Origin: UBA1672 sp050633325
Lineage (GTDB): Bacteria > Pseudomonadota > Alphaproteobacteria > Micavibrionales > Micavibrionaceae
Assembly (NCBI GenBank): GCA_050633325.1
Contig: JBOEGH010000009.1
Span: 1-21,396, forward strand
DNA: 21,396 nt
Reading direction: 5' to 3'
Part shown: positions 1-7,874 of the stretch, one piece after another
How positions within the stretch are numbered: the first letter of the stretch is position 1
How the letters are laid out: every line of letters begins with the position of its first letter
Position numbers and translations under genes: made by a program
Notes under the pieces: generated by a model
Databases searched by the model: none
Told to the model about the DNA's origin: nothing
The model's input: only the letters and a program-made list of their open reading frames with translations

Positions 1-347
1 TCAATCGGGTTCCCAAGACCATCAACAACACGACCAAGCAATTCTTTACCTGTCGGGACTTCAACAATCGCCCCAGTACGGCGAACAATGTCACCCTCTT
101 TAATGTCGCGGTCATCACCAAACACAACCACACCAACATTGTCGGCTTCAAGGTTAAGCGCCATACCCTTAACACCGCTTGGAAATTCAACCATCTCACC
201 GGCTTGCACATTATCAAGACCGTAAACGCGGGCAACACCGTCACCAACGCTCAAAACCTGACCGATTTCCGCGACATCTGCCTGCGCACTGAAATCAGCA
301 ATCTGCTTTTTAAGAATATCAGAAATCTCTGCTGCACGAATTTCCAT
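1..347 (-). CDS. atpA: ATP synthase F1 subunit alpha, N-terminal part (cut by window edge)
   Basis: This is the start of the alpha subunit of the F1 sector of ATP synthase, a cytoplasmic-face component that pairs with beta to form the nucleotide sites. Only about 115 codons lie in the window. The protein starts MEIRAAEISDILKKQI, then GQVLSVGDGVARVYGL and VGVVVFGDDRDIKEGD, which is the N-terminal beta-barrel. It runs to GRVVDGLGNPID, just before the Walker A region, which lies outside. The ATG at 345-347 has a GGGAAG Shine-Dalgarno about 7 bases upstream. It follows atpH by 43 bases on the same strand, so the two are co-transcribed. The edge is the window limit, not a truncation of the gene. 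Confidence 0.96.
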   Translation of the reverse strand, partial: MEIRAAEISDILKKQIADFSAQADVAEIGQVLSVGDGVARVYGLDNVQAGEMVEFPSGVKGMALNLEADNVGVVVFGDDRDIKEGDIVRRTGAIVEVPTGKELLGRVVDGLGNPI

Positions 348-390
348 GTTTTTACTTCCCTTTACTATCTAACTAATTCACTTAATAACT

Positions 391-957
391 TTAAGCCGCT
401 TGTCCCGCGCCCATCTCATACTTCAAACGATCCAGCTTCCGCCGAACCGAATCATCAACCATCTGCGAGCCAATCGTCACAACCATCCCGCCAATAATCG
501 CCGGATCAACCTCCGCATTCACCGCAACATCGGTGCCCGTGTGCTTTTTCAACGTGTCTTGAAGGCTCTTAAGCTGCTTCGCACTCAAATCTTGCGCAGT
601 TTTAACATTCACCAAAACCTCACCACGACGCTTGGAAACCTCCGCCTCAAACGCCGCCAACGCCGCCGCCAACACATTCAAACGCCCGTTTTGCACCAAA
701 ACACGCAAGAAATTTGCGGTCAGCTCGGTAAGCTTGCCCTTCTTCGCAACAGCATCAACAAACGCAATCTGCTTATCCTTACCAATCAAAGGCGAAGCAA
801 TAACATTTTGGAAATCTTGGGAGTTTTCAAGAGAGCTACGCAAATCCGCAACATCTTTCTCGACTTTCTTAAGAGCTTTACCCTCTTCCGCCAAATCAAT
901 AAGAGCCCCCGCATAACGAGCGGCGATAAGAGAAGCATTTTGAAAACTGGCAGACAC
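391..957 (-). CDS. atpH: ATP synthase F1 subunit delta (OSCP homologue)
   Basis: The delta subunit forms the peripheral stalk that ties the F1 head to the b subunits of Fo at the inner membrane. The 188-residue protein has the usual family length. An N-terminal helical part includes ARYAGALIDLAEE, and the C-terminal signature IIGGMVVTIGSQMVDDSVRRKLDRLK is typical of the delta/OSCP family. The start is GTG at 955-957. An in-frame TAG lies directly upstream, so no longer form is possible, and GGGAG at 968-972 is a good Shine-Dalgarno. It is the first gene of the atp F1 operon here and leads into atpA. A promoter candidate lies at 998-1026. Codon use is GC-rich compared with genes right of 3.1 kb. 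Confidence 0.95.
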   Translation of the reverse strand: MSASFQNASLIAARYAGALIDLAEEGKALKKVEKDVADLRSSLENSQDFQNVIASPLIGKDKQIAFVDAVAKKGKLTELTANFLRVLVQNGRLNVLAAALAAFEAEVSKRRGEVLVNVKTAQDLSAKQLKSLQDTLKKHTGTDVAVNAEVDPAIIGGMVVTIGSQMVDDSVRRKLDRLKYEMGAGQAA

Positions 958-997
958 CTAAATAAAACTCCCTACATTTGGCGTGTATTTGGGGAGT

Positions 998-1026
998 GAA
1001 TTAGCATAGCCATTCCTTCCTGACAA
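998..1026 (-). promoter_or_regulatory. Candidate promoter of the atpH-atpA operon
   Basis: Read on the minus strand there is TTGTCA (1021-1026), a 17-base spacer and TAATTC (998-1003), 41 bases before the atpH GTG. Spacing is ideal for a housekeeping sigma factor, and the site lies in the only gap between the TraX-like gene and atpH. The match is by eye and has not been tested. Confidence 0.4.
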
Positions 1027-1093
1027 GAGTCCAAAGTCCAATTTCGCAAAGTTTTTTGATTCTTTTTTCAAACACTTACCACAATCCGCCCCA

Positions 1094-1888
1094 TCACAGC
1101 CCGAACGGAAAAATTTTCACGTCAAACAACGTAAAAAACTCGGGGTTAACAAACGGAGCAATCGCCTTAAACGCCAACACATGAAACACATATATTTCAA
1201 GCGTATAACGCCCGCAAAACTGCAACGGCTTACGCGCCCATCCCGCCCGCACATCAAACTCACGCGGCGCAAAACAATAAAGCAACACCATCAACGCCCC
1301 CACACCACCAAGCAAACTCAAAAATTGTACCCGCCCGATACCACCGAGCAAAACACTCTGGAACACCACATACGCAATCACCACACCAACGGCAAAAAAC
1401 ACCATCCCCTCGCCGCTCAAACGCCCATCACCCTTATGGCGGCACAAATACCCATACATCGCAAATAAAAGCCCCAACGTCCCATACTCAAAAACAATCA
1501 CCGACGGCACTGCCACCAATAACAAAAGGAAACACACCCCTAAAAACGCCTCACGCCCACGCAACGCCGCCCCCATAACCCGATCAATCACCAACCGCGT
1601 CACCCCGAGCGCAATCAGAATATTAAGCGGCAATAACGCCTCCCCCGATAGCAAAGACGCAACACCAAGCAAAGCCCCGCCCAACCAAAAAATCACCGGC
1701 ACGTCCCGCGTCCGCGCATACCCGATCAAGAAAAACCAAACCGGCATAGAAAGCCGCCCAACCACGCGAAACCACTCCTGCTCGGTAAAAAAGAAATACC
1801 CCACATGATCCACCACCATCAACACCACCGCGAGGGTTTTGAGCAGGTCGTAAGAGGTCAAGGATTGCGATAAATTTTTCAACGCCAC
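1094..1888 (-). CDS. TraX-like multi-pass membrane protein
   Basis: This 264-residue protein resembles the TraX family, whose founder on the F plasmid acetylates the pilin N-terminus; many chromosomal members have no known substrate. The N-terminus has the family pattern: a DLLKTLAVVLMVVDHVGYFFF segment with an intramembrane His, then GRLSMPVWFFLIGYA. At least seven hydrophobic stretches follow, and it ends with a YTLEIYVFHVLAFKA helix. The start is GTG at 1886-1888. Its Shine-Dalgarno (AGGGG) overlaps the priA stop, which lies only 6 bases upstream, so it is translationally coupled to priA. No pilus or conjugation gene is nearby, so acetylation of a pilin is not implied. Family assignment is moderate; the substrate is unknown. 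Confidence 0.7.
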   Translation of the reverse strand: MALKNLSQSLTSYDLLKTLAVVLMVVDHVGYFFFTEQEWFRVVGRLSMPVWFFLIGYARTRDVPVIFWLGGALLGVASLLSGEALLPLNILIALGVTRLVIDRVMGAALRGREAFLGVCFLLLLVAVPSVIVFEYGTLGLLFAMYGYLCRHKGDGRLSGEGMVFFAVGVVIAYVVFQSVLLGGIGRVQFLSLLGGVGALMVLLYCFAPREFDVRAGWARKPLQFCGRYTLEIYVFHVLAFKAIAPFVNPEFFTLFDVKIFPFGL

Positions 1889-1894
1889 GCGCCC

Positions 1895-4144
1895 CTAAAA
1901 AAAACTCTGCGGATCAATATCAATATACACACGCACTTTCGAGGGGCATTTCACCCCGCCAACCCACGCCTTCACGGTCTTTTGAATGTTAATCTTTTTC
2001 TCCGCCTGCACCAATAGCCGATACCGATACCGCCCCCGCAATCGCGCAAACGGCGCAGGCGCAGGGCCAAGCACTTGCACCCCCTCCCCCTGCGGTGCAC
2101 TCCGCCCAAGCGCATTGGCAACATCCACCACCTGCCGCTCATCCCGCCCCGCAATAATAATCCCGACAAGGCGCGAATAAGGCGGCATATGCGCCGCTTC
2201 CCGCTCCGCATTCTCGACCTGCAAAAACGCATCCCGCCCTTCACTCGCCAAAGCCTGCATAATCCGGTGATCGGGCATAAAGCTCTGTAACATCACATGC
2301 CCGCTCTTTTCCGCGCGCCCCGCGCGCCCCGCAACCTGATGGAGCAATTGATACGTCCGCTCCGCCGCCCGCAGCTCCCCGCCATTCAACCCCAAATCCG
2401 CATCCACCACACCGACCAACGTCAAATTCGGAAAATGATGCCCCTTGGCGATAATCTGCGTCCCGATAATAATATCAACATTGCTCTGCCGAATATCTTC
2501 CAGCATCTTACGCAAATCCTCATTGCTCTCCGCCATATCGGACGCCAGCATCATAACCCGCGCATCGGGGAAATACGCGCACGCCTCCTCATAAACCCGC
2601 TCCACCCCGGGGCCACAGGCCGCAAAACAATCACTATCCCCACATTCCGGACACACAGTGGGAATCCGCATCCCAAACCCACAATGATGACACTGCAATC
2701 CCCCATTCCCATTAAAGCCCTTATGCTCAACGAGCCAAGCCGTACAACGCGGGCAATCCATCCGATGCCCGCACGATCGGCAAAGCGTAAGCGGCGCATA
2801 CCCACGCCGGTTAAGGAACAACATCACCTGCTCCCCCCGCTCCAAACGCTCTTCCATCGCCGCCTTCAACGCAGGAGAGATAAAATGCTGCGCATCCGGT
2901 TTCTGCTCCCGCTCCCGCATATCAACGACTTCAACCGACGGCATCTGCGCCCCACCGAACCGCGCAGGCAGCACAAGATGCTCATACCTCCCCGACCAAA
3001 CATTACTCATTGTCTCAAGACTAGGGGTCGCCGACACAAGCGCAATAGGAAACCCGCCCTTCGCCGCCCGCACAACCGCCATATCGCGCGCATGATAAAT
3101 TACGCCGTCTTCCTGTTTATATGCGGGGTCATGTTCTTCATCCACCACAATAAAACCTAGGTTCTTATATGGCAAAAACAAAGCAGAGCGTGCACCTACA
3201 ACAACTCTTGTATCACCTTGTGCGACAGCTCGCCATGTGGTTCTTCTTTGCGCTGGTGTTAGATGTGAATGCCACAATGCAGGCGCACACCCAAATCTGG
3301 ATTTAAACCTTTCCAGAAAAGCATTAGACAAAGCAATCTCAGGCAACATAATAACAACTTGCCGACCGTGTTTTAACGCTTCTGCTACGGCTTCAAAATA
3401 CACTTCCGTTTTACCCGCACCGGTAACACCATCTAATAAAGACGTACTATATTCACCAGAGCGAATATCTTCACATAACTCATCGGCTACCATTCTCTGA
3501 TCTTCTGATAAATCCGCACCACCATTATCATAATCTGGATAAAGACATGGTGCAGGGTTATATACACTAACTTCCTCCAACATCATTTTATCGGCCATAC
3601 CATTTATGACCGCAGAAGAGCACCCCGCAATATCGGCCAACTCCGATGCAATGCGCACCTTCCCGTCTGCAACGATCTCCAACACCCTCTTCCTCTGTGC
3701 TGATAAGCCCTTATCAGGTTCGATGTAGTTTTCACTGCGCCGAAATCCACGCGATGGTTTTGGTGGTGTTAATCCCGCAGGTGCACTAAGTGACATTTTA
3801 AGAACAGAGCCAAGCGCACCAAGTGTATATCCCGACACCCAATCGATAAAATCGCGGTGTTCTTGTGTCATTGGCTCTAAATCATATTTTGAAATAATAG
3901 ACTTTAACTTATCAGGGTTAAAATCCTCAGATCCCCGTCCCCATACCACACCCGATATTTCACGATTACCCAACGGAACGCACACATAGTCTCCCAAGTC
4001 AACAGACAGATTTGCGGGAACAAAGTAATCGTACGCTTTATCAACCGGATACGGGACAAGAACACGCATTACCACACCATCCACCTGTTTAATGGCAGAA
4101 CTGGTTTCTTGTTTATCTTGTTCAAAAAATGACCCTTGATCCAT
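1895..4144 (-). CDS. priA: Primosomal replication restart helicase PriA
   Basis: PriA is a 3'-5' superfamily 2 DNA helicase that recognises stalled forks and reloads the replisome. The 749-residue protein is complete. An N-terminal DNA-binding domain starts MRVLVPYPVDKAYDYFVP near residue 26. Walker A is GVTGAGKT (239-246) and Walker B is DEEH (335-338). Eight zinc-binding cysteines lie at 455, 458, 464, 467, 485, 488, 498 and 501. Helicase motifs GTQIIAKGHHFPN and QVAGRAGRAE follow, and it ends RVYIDIDPQSFF. The chosen ATG (4142-4144) has only a distant AGGTG; the internal Met26 is an alternative. The base composition changes sharply within the gene near 3,100-3,140, just after the DEEH motif in translation order (see findings). 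Confidence 0.96.
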   Translation of the reverse strand: MDQGSFFEQDKQETSSAIKQVDGVVMRVLVPYPVDKAYDYFVPANLSVDLGDYVCVPLGNREISGVVWGRGSEDFNPDKLKSIISKYDLEPMTQEHRDFIDWVSGYTLGALGSVLKMSLSAPAGLTPPKPSRGFRRSENYIEPDKGLSAQRKRVLEIVADGKVRIASELADIAGCSSAVINGMADKMMLEEVSVYNPAPCLYPDYDNGGADLSEDQRMVADELCEDIRSGEYSTSLLDGVTGAGKTEVYFEAVAEALKHGRQVVIMLPEIALSNAFLERFKSRFGCAPALWHSHLTPAQRRTTWRAVAQGDTRVVVGARSALFLPYKNLGFIVVDEEHDPAYKQEDGVIYHARDMAVVRAAKGGFPIALVSATPSLETMSNVWSGRYEHLVLPARFGGAQMPSVEVVDMREREQKPDAQHFISPALKAAMEERLERGEQVMLFLNRRGYAPLTLCRSCGHRMDCPRCTAWLVEHKGFNGNGGLQCHHCGFGMRIPTVCPECGDSDCFAACGPGVERVYEEACAYFPDARVMMLASDMAESNEDLRKMLEDIRQSNVDIIIGTQIIAKGHHFPNLTLVGVVDADLGLNGGELRAAERTYQLLHQVAGRAGRAEKSGHVMLQSFMPDHRIMQALASEGRDAFLQVENAEREAAHMPPYSRLVGIIIAGRDERQVVDVANALGRSAPQGEGVQVLGPAPAPFARLRGRYRYRLLVQAEKKINIQKTVKAWVGGVKCPSKVRVYIDIDPQSFF

Positions 4145-4246
4145 ATTATCTATATAGCACCTAGATTAGGCTCCTACTATACCTTTAAGGATATTTGCTT
4201 TTATCTTATAAAAATAGTAAAACACTTATAAATAATGGGGGTTACA

Positions 4247-4729
4247 ATGTTATCAATTAAAAGTTTAATAACCGAAGCATGCAAAGTAGCATTCGGACAT
4301 GATGGTAAACATGACAACAAAACAAACGAGCCTAAAAAAACATATACAGGCGCGCATGTCGAAGCAGGATTAATGCATATGGCAAAGATCTATAAAGATA
4401 CGCCTGATATACAAACTGCGCACCACAACGCATATAAAGAATTAGACATTCAAAATAATCTTGATTATGACAGCATAAAAGATCTTGTGAATCAGGTTTT
4501 AGATTACATGGACGCGAATGATATCCAACTACCTGCTAGTGATATATCAAACTCGTACCGTGCTGAATTAACAACAGATCACATAATAGCCGCGATAGAG
4601 ACTAATTCAGAAGATCAAATATTAATGGATTGCTTGCGATTTGGGAATTTAATCAATGAAGACACCAAGCCCACGCACGAACCGCCTAAGCTTGTTATAG
4701 ATAATACAAATATCCCCGAAAACGGTTAA
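4247..4729 (+). CDS. Hypothetical protein, about 160 residues
   Basis: I do not recognise this protein. It begins MLSIKSLITEACKVAFGHDG, then has a charged, mostly helical body (TGAHVEAGLMHMAKIYKDT; YDSIKDLVNQVLDYMDAND). The C-terminus is Pro- and Asn-rich. No signal peptide, membrane segment or catalytic motif is evident. An upstream in-frame ATG at 4235 would add four residues. The ATG at 4247 is preferred because a G-run (4237-4241) sits about 5 bases before it, while the first ATG has none. It is divergent from priA across a roughly 100-base AT-rich gap and lies 85 bases before the transaldolase gene on the same strand. Codon use matches the AT-rich right part of the window. It is probably a real gene. 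Confidence 0.65.
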   Translation: MLSIKSLITEACKVAFGHDGKHDNKTNEPKKTYTGAHVEAGLMHMAKIYKDTPDIQTAHHNAYKELDIQNNLDYDSIKDLVNQVLDYMDANDIQLPASDISNSYRAELTTDHIIAAIETNSEDQILMDCLRFGNLINEDTKPTHEPPKLVIDNTNIPENG

Positions 4730-4763
4730 TCTTATAGAAATACTCTTGTCCTGATTTGTTAAA

Positions 4764-4779
4764 CGCTTTACGTTAAGCG
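4764..4779. repeat. Short near-palindrome upstream of the transaldolase gene
   Basis: CGCTTTACGTTAAGCG is an imperfect palindrome with 5-base arms (CGCTT/AAGCG) in the 85-base gap before the transaldolase start. It could be an operator or a small hairpin in the leader. Chance occurrence cannot be excluded. Confidence 0.25.
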
Positions 4780-4814
4780 CATTGATAACAAATACAGTAT
4801 ACAGGATACAAAAA

Positions 4815-5471
4815 ATGAAGTTTTTCGCCGATACCTCTGACATTGATGAAATCAAAGCTCTAATTCCAACTGGGCTTTTAGATGGTGTAACAACTAACCC
4901 TTCTATCATCGCGAAATCAGGGCGTGAATTCTTACCGCTTATCAAGGAAATAACAGAATTAGTTGAAGGACCAGTAAGCGCAGAAGTCGCGGCAACCGAC
5001 TATGAAACAATGCGTAAAGAAGCAGAAGTCCTTCGTAAAATTGCCGATAACGTCGCAGTAAAAGTTCCATTAACTCCAGATGGTCTACGTGTGTGTAAAG
5101 AACTATCCGATGAAGGAACAATGGTAAATGTAACACTGTGCTTTTCCGCTGGTCAGGCACTAATCGCGGCAAAAGCAGGTGCGGCATTCATTTCACCATT
5201 TGTTGGACGTTTGGATGACATCAGCCAACAGGGTCTGGATCTTATATCTGATATATGCCGTATTTACGATAACTACCCGCAATTTGATACAGAGGTATTG
5301 GTTGCATCTATTCGTAACCCAATGCATATCATCGAATCGGCAAAGATGGGCGCACATGTAATGACCAGTCCACCAAGCGTAATACAACAACTGTTCAAAC
5401 ACCCTTTAACAGACAAAGGCCTTGCTGCATTTGTTGATGATTGGGCGAAGACCGGACAATCTATTTTATAA
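4815..5471 (+). CDS. tal: Small transaldolase / fructose-6-phosphate aldolase family protein
   Basis: This 218-residue class I aldolase belongs to the short transaldolase family (TalC/FSA) of the non-oxidative pentose phosphate pathway. It begins MKFFADTSDIDEIKAL. GVTTNPSII follows, and the Schiff-base Lys is K83 in VAVKVPLTPDG. NVTLCFSAGQALIAAKAGA precedes SPFVGRLDD. Phe129 (Tyr131 in E. coli FsaA, from memory) and Glu57 (Gln59 in FsaA) favour transaldolase over fructose-6-phosphate aldolase activity; this is inference. The start is ATG at 4815, with AGGAT (4803-4807) as Shine-Dalgarno; the longer reading from 4782 lacks family support. The LysE-type gene starts 9 bases after its stop, so the two are likely co-transcribed. 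Placement near priA is common in Alphaproteobacteria. Confidence 0.93.
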   Translation: MKFFADTSDIDEIKALIPTGLLDGVTTNPSIIAKSGREFLPLIKEITELVEGPVSAEVAATDYETMRKEAEVLRKIADNVAVKVPLTPDGLRVCKELSDEGTMVNVTLCFSAGQALIAAKAGAAFISPFVGRLDDISQQGLDLISDICRIYDNYPQFDTEVLVASIRNPMHIIESAKMGAHVMTSPPSVIQQLFKHPLTDKGLAAFVDDWAKTGQSIL

Positions 5472-5480
5472 GGTCAATAA

Positions 5481-6104
5481 ATGTCATTTGAGGTTTGGAT
5501 AACATTTGCGATAGCAAGCGCAATTCTGGTGTCTATACCGGGTCCAACTGTCATGACTGTAGTTTCTTACGCCCTAAGCAAGGGGCGTAACGCCGGATGG
5601 GCAAGTGTTGCAGGTGTTACGTTGGGTGACATAACCGCAATGACATTATCATTGGCCGGTGCCGGAGCTTTATTAGCAACATCTGCGACTTTATTCACCG
5701 CACTAAAACTTCTGGGGGCGTTATACTTAATCTGGTTAGGTGTTAACCTTTGGCGGTCGAAACCTAATCTATCAATAGAAAAAGAAACTACCCCTCATAT
5801 ATCTAATCGCTCTATTTTCATTAACACCTATATGGTCACTGCCTTAAACCCAAAATGTATAATGTTTTTCATTGCGTTCGTTCCGCAATTCATATCTACG
5901 AATGAACCAAGCCTGCCGCAAATGGCGATACTGGAAATAACCTTTGTCACATTAGGCGCGCTTAATGCATTTATGTGGGCATTCTTAGCAAGCAGTATGA
6001 GAGGACATTTTTCAAAGCCCGGCAGACTGAAAATAATCAACCGTATCGGCGCATCTTTCTTAATCAGTGCAGGGCTAATCACGGCATTTGCACGAAAAAC
6101 TTAA
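5481..6104 (+). CDS. LysE/RhtB family amino-acid exporter
   Basis: This 207-residue inner-membrane protein matches the LysE/RhtB translocator family, which exports amino acids such as lysine, homoserine, threonine or leucine. The signature SIPGPTVMTVVSYALSKGRNAGW lies near residues 18-40. GVTLGD, a LKLLGALYLIWLGVNLWRSKP helix and NPKCIMFFIAFVPQF follow, and the hydrophobic pattern suggests about six membrane helices. The substrate cannot be read from the sequence. The Shine-Dalgarno AAGGTC overlaps the stop of the transaldolase gene, so translation is coupled. The next gene starts 49 bases downstream. Nothing looks truncated. Confidence 0.9.
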   Translation: MSFEVWITFAIASAILVSIPGPTVMTVVSYALSKGRNAGWASVAGVTLGDITAMTLSLAGAGALLATSATLFTALKLLGALYLIWLGVNLWRSKPNLSIEKETTPHISNRSIFINTYMVTALNPKCIMFFIAFVPQFISTNEPSLPQMAILEITFVTLGALNAFMWAFLASSMRGHFSKPGRLKIINRIGASFLISAGLITAFARKT

Positions 6105-6153
6105 CTAATAATCCTACCTATATTCACCCCCTTTAATATGTTAATCTATCATT

Positions 6154-6867
6154 ATGTCCAAAGCAGAAAACAACATGGCAAATAATCCAAAAACAATAAC
6201 TGAAGAAAATGTAATAGAATTTCTTCGCGATAACCCTAGCTTTTTAAAGAACAACCCAGAAGTTTGTGAACTACTGCGCCCGCCCGAAACAGTTAAAGGA
6301 AAAGGGATAGCCGATTTCCAATCATATATGATTGAGCGGTTAAAGGCAGATAAAGAAGAAGTAATAGAAAGCACAAAAGAGATAGTCGAAAATGCGCGTT
6401 CTAATATGAACAACCAACAACGCATTCACATGGGCGTTTTACGCGTATTAGAAGCAACACGTTTTGATGAATTTATACATTGTATCACAATGGATCTAGC
6501 TGCAACTTTGGACGTTGATATATCTGCACTTGTAATCGAAGTAGATCGCCCAGAAATTCCGCACATTCATCAAAATGGCATACGCGTTCTTCCTGAGGGA
6601 ACAATAAACCAATGGATGGATCATAAAAGCATATTACTACAAGATAATATTAGTGGAATAGAAGCAATTTACGGCGGTGGAGCCGCCCTCGTCCAATCGC
6701 AAATTCTATTGCGTATTGATATATCGATGGATACACCGCCCGCAATACTTGCCTTTGGAAGTCGTAACCCGAATATGTTCCACGAAGGTCAAGCAACAGA
6801 TCAGATAGTTTTCCTCGCACGTGTTATTGAAAGATGTTTTCGTTCATGGCTGAACATAACGACATAA
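6154..6867 (+). CDS. DUF484 family protein
   Basis: This 237-residue cytoplasmic protein matches the DUF484 family (E. coli YigA type), whose molecular role is not settled. The N-terminal ITEENVIEFLRDNPSFLKNNPEV is the family hallmark. A basic/acidic helical stretch (about residues 55-95) follows, then a GAF-like C-terminal half with FDEFIHCITMDLAATLDVDISALVIE and VFLARVIERCFRSWL. The start at 6154 has a weak ribosome site; the ATG at 6175 is a possible alternative. Its 3' end overlaps the start of xerC, so the two are translated together. The DUF484-xerC pair is conserved across Proteobacteria, which supports the call and suggests a link to chromosome dimer resolution or cell division. Confidence 0.9.
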   Translation: MSKAENNMANNPKTITEENVIEFLRDNPSFLKNNPEVCELLRPPETVKGKGIADFQSYMIERLKADKEEVIESTKEIVENARSNMNNQQRIHMGVLRVLEATRFDEFIHCITMDLAATLDVDISALVIEVDRPEIPHIHQNGIRVLPEGTINQWMDHKSILLQDNISGIEAIYGGGAALVQSQILLRIDISMDTPPAILAFGSRNPNMFHEGQATDQIVFLARVIERCFRSWLNITT

Positions 6868-7799
6868 AACAAGAAGTACTCTCTTTATGTGCCGCAGATT
6901 TTGCGGAAAAACTTCACGCGTGGAATAAACACCTTAGAATTGAAAAAAGTATGTCTCCTCATACTTTGCGTGCATATAGTACTGATGTATCTCATTTTAT
7001 AAAGTTCCTATTTGACCACCTTGGAAAGCAACCATCACTTAACGATTTATCAGATTTTTCAATACGTGATTTCAGAAGTTGGATGTCGAAGAAAGCCATC
7101 GATGGCGCATCAAACGCAAGCCGTTCACGATCGCTATCCGGTGTAAAAAACCTACTAACATGGCTTGATAAACAAGGGATAATGCACAACGCTGCTATCA
7201 ACACGGTACGTAGCCCGAAAATACCCCATAAATTACCGCGCCCTCTTCATGAAGAACAGGCAATGGATGTTATTGCAAATGCAGGTATTTTAGAAAAGCA
7301 TGATTGGATTGGCCTACGTAACATGGCGTTATTTACATTACTATATGGTTGTGGCCTTCGCATAAACGAAGCATTATCCCTGAATATAAAGGATTATCCT
7401 CGTGATGGTTTTTTACGTGTAACAGGAAAAGGAAATAAAGAACGCCAAGTTCCTGTATTAGAGATCGTAGAAACAGCATTAAATAATTACCTGTCATGCC
7501 GCCCTTATTCAAATGATCCTGATGACGCTATTTTTTTAGGGTCACGTGGTAAACGATTAAATCAAGGGGTCGCGCAGCGCGCCATGCGACAATTACGCGT
7601 AACATTAGGGCTTCCTGAAAACTCTACCCCCCATGCATTACGCCACAGCTTCGCAACACATCTTTTACAAAATGGTGCTAACTTACGCGAAATCCAAGAA
7701 TTGCTAGGCCATGCATCTTTAAGCAGCACCCAAAGATATACTGAAATAAATGCAGAAGAAATGATGCGAATTTATAACGCCGCCCACCCTAGGGCGTAA
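6834..7799 (+). CDS. xerC: Tyrosine recombinase XerC
   Basis: XerC acts with XerD at the dif site to resolve chromosome dimers at division. The 321-residue protein has an N-terminal SAM-like core-binding domain (WNKHLRIEKSMSPHTLRAYS). Its catalytic domain holds the full active site: R176 (GCGLRINEAL), K199 (TGKGNKERQVP), H267 and R270 (HALRHSFATHLL), H293 (LLGHASL) and the nucleophile Y302 (TQRYTEI). It overlaps DUF484 by 34 bases; a second ATG at 6846 is an equally plausible start. The chromosomal housekeeping context and DUF484 partner favour XerC over XerD or a phage integrase. The gene ends facing lpdA, 75 bases away, with the lpdA terminator between them. Confidence 0.93.
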   Translation: MFSFMAEHNDIKQEVLSLCAADFAEKLHAWNKHLRIEKSMSPHTLRAYSTDVSHFIKFLFDHLGKQPSLNDLSDFSIRDFRSWMSKKAIDGASNASRSRSLSGVKNLLTWLDKQGIMHNAAINTVRSPKIPHKLPRPLHEEQAMDVIANAGILEKHDWIGLRNMALFTLLYGCGLRINEALSLNIKDYPRDGFLRVTGKGNKERQVPVLEIVETALNNYLSCRPYSNDPDDAIFLGSRGKRLNQGVAQRAMRQLRVTLGLPENSTPHALRHSFATHLLQNGANLREIQELLGHASLSSTQRYTEINAEEMMRIYNAAHPRA

Positions 7800-7821
7800 A
7801 GTTAACACCTTCAACTTAAAA

Positions 7822-7850
7822 CAAAAAACCCCCGCATATAACGGAGGCTT
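7822..7850 (-). terminator. Intrinsic terminator of lpdA
   Basis: On the minus strand, CCTCCG (7842-7847) pairs with CGGGGG (7829-7834) across a 7-base loop, with one G-U wobble. Flanking AAG/TTT can extend the stem to about nine pairs. A run of six T follows at 7823-7828. It lies just after the lpdA stop. On the plus strand the same arms contain a C-A mismatch, so it would serve xerC only weakly. Confidence 0.8.
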
Positions 7851-7874
7851 ATTAAATTTTATATTACCATATAA

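Noticed and set aside
400..999. Plus-strand open frame of 199 codons opposite atpH
   Set aside because: It is fully antisense to a certain atpH, has a low-complexity basic composition and no ribosome site.
1026..1043. Tandem TTGGACT repeat before atpH
   Set aside because: Only two short copies on the minus strand; too little to call a regulatory repeat.
2297..3160. Long plus-strand open frame (287 codons) opposite priA
   Set aside because: It is antisense to confirmed helicase motifs, is rich in Arg, His and Pro as expected for the complement of GC-rich coding DNA, and matches no family. It exists because the left part of priA is GC-rich.
6834..7799. Phage or island integrase
   Set aside because: The tyrosine recombinase sits with DUF484 in a housekeeping neighbourhood, with no tRNA, att repeats or phage genes, so XerC is the better reading.
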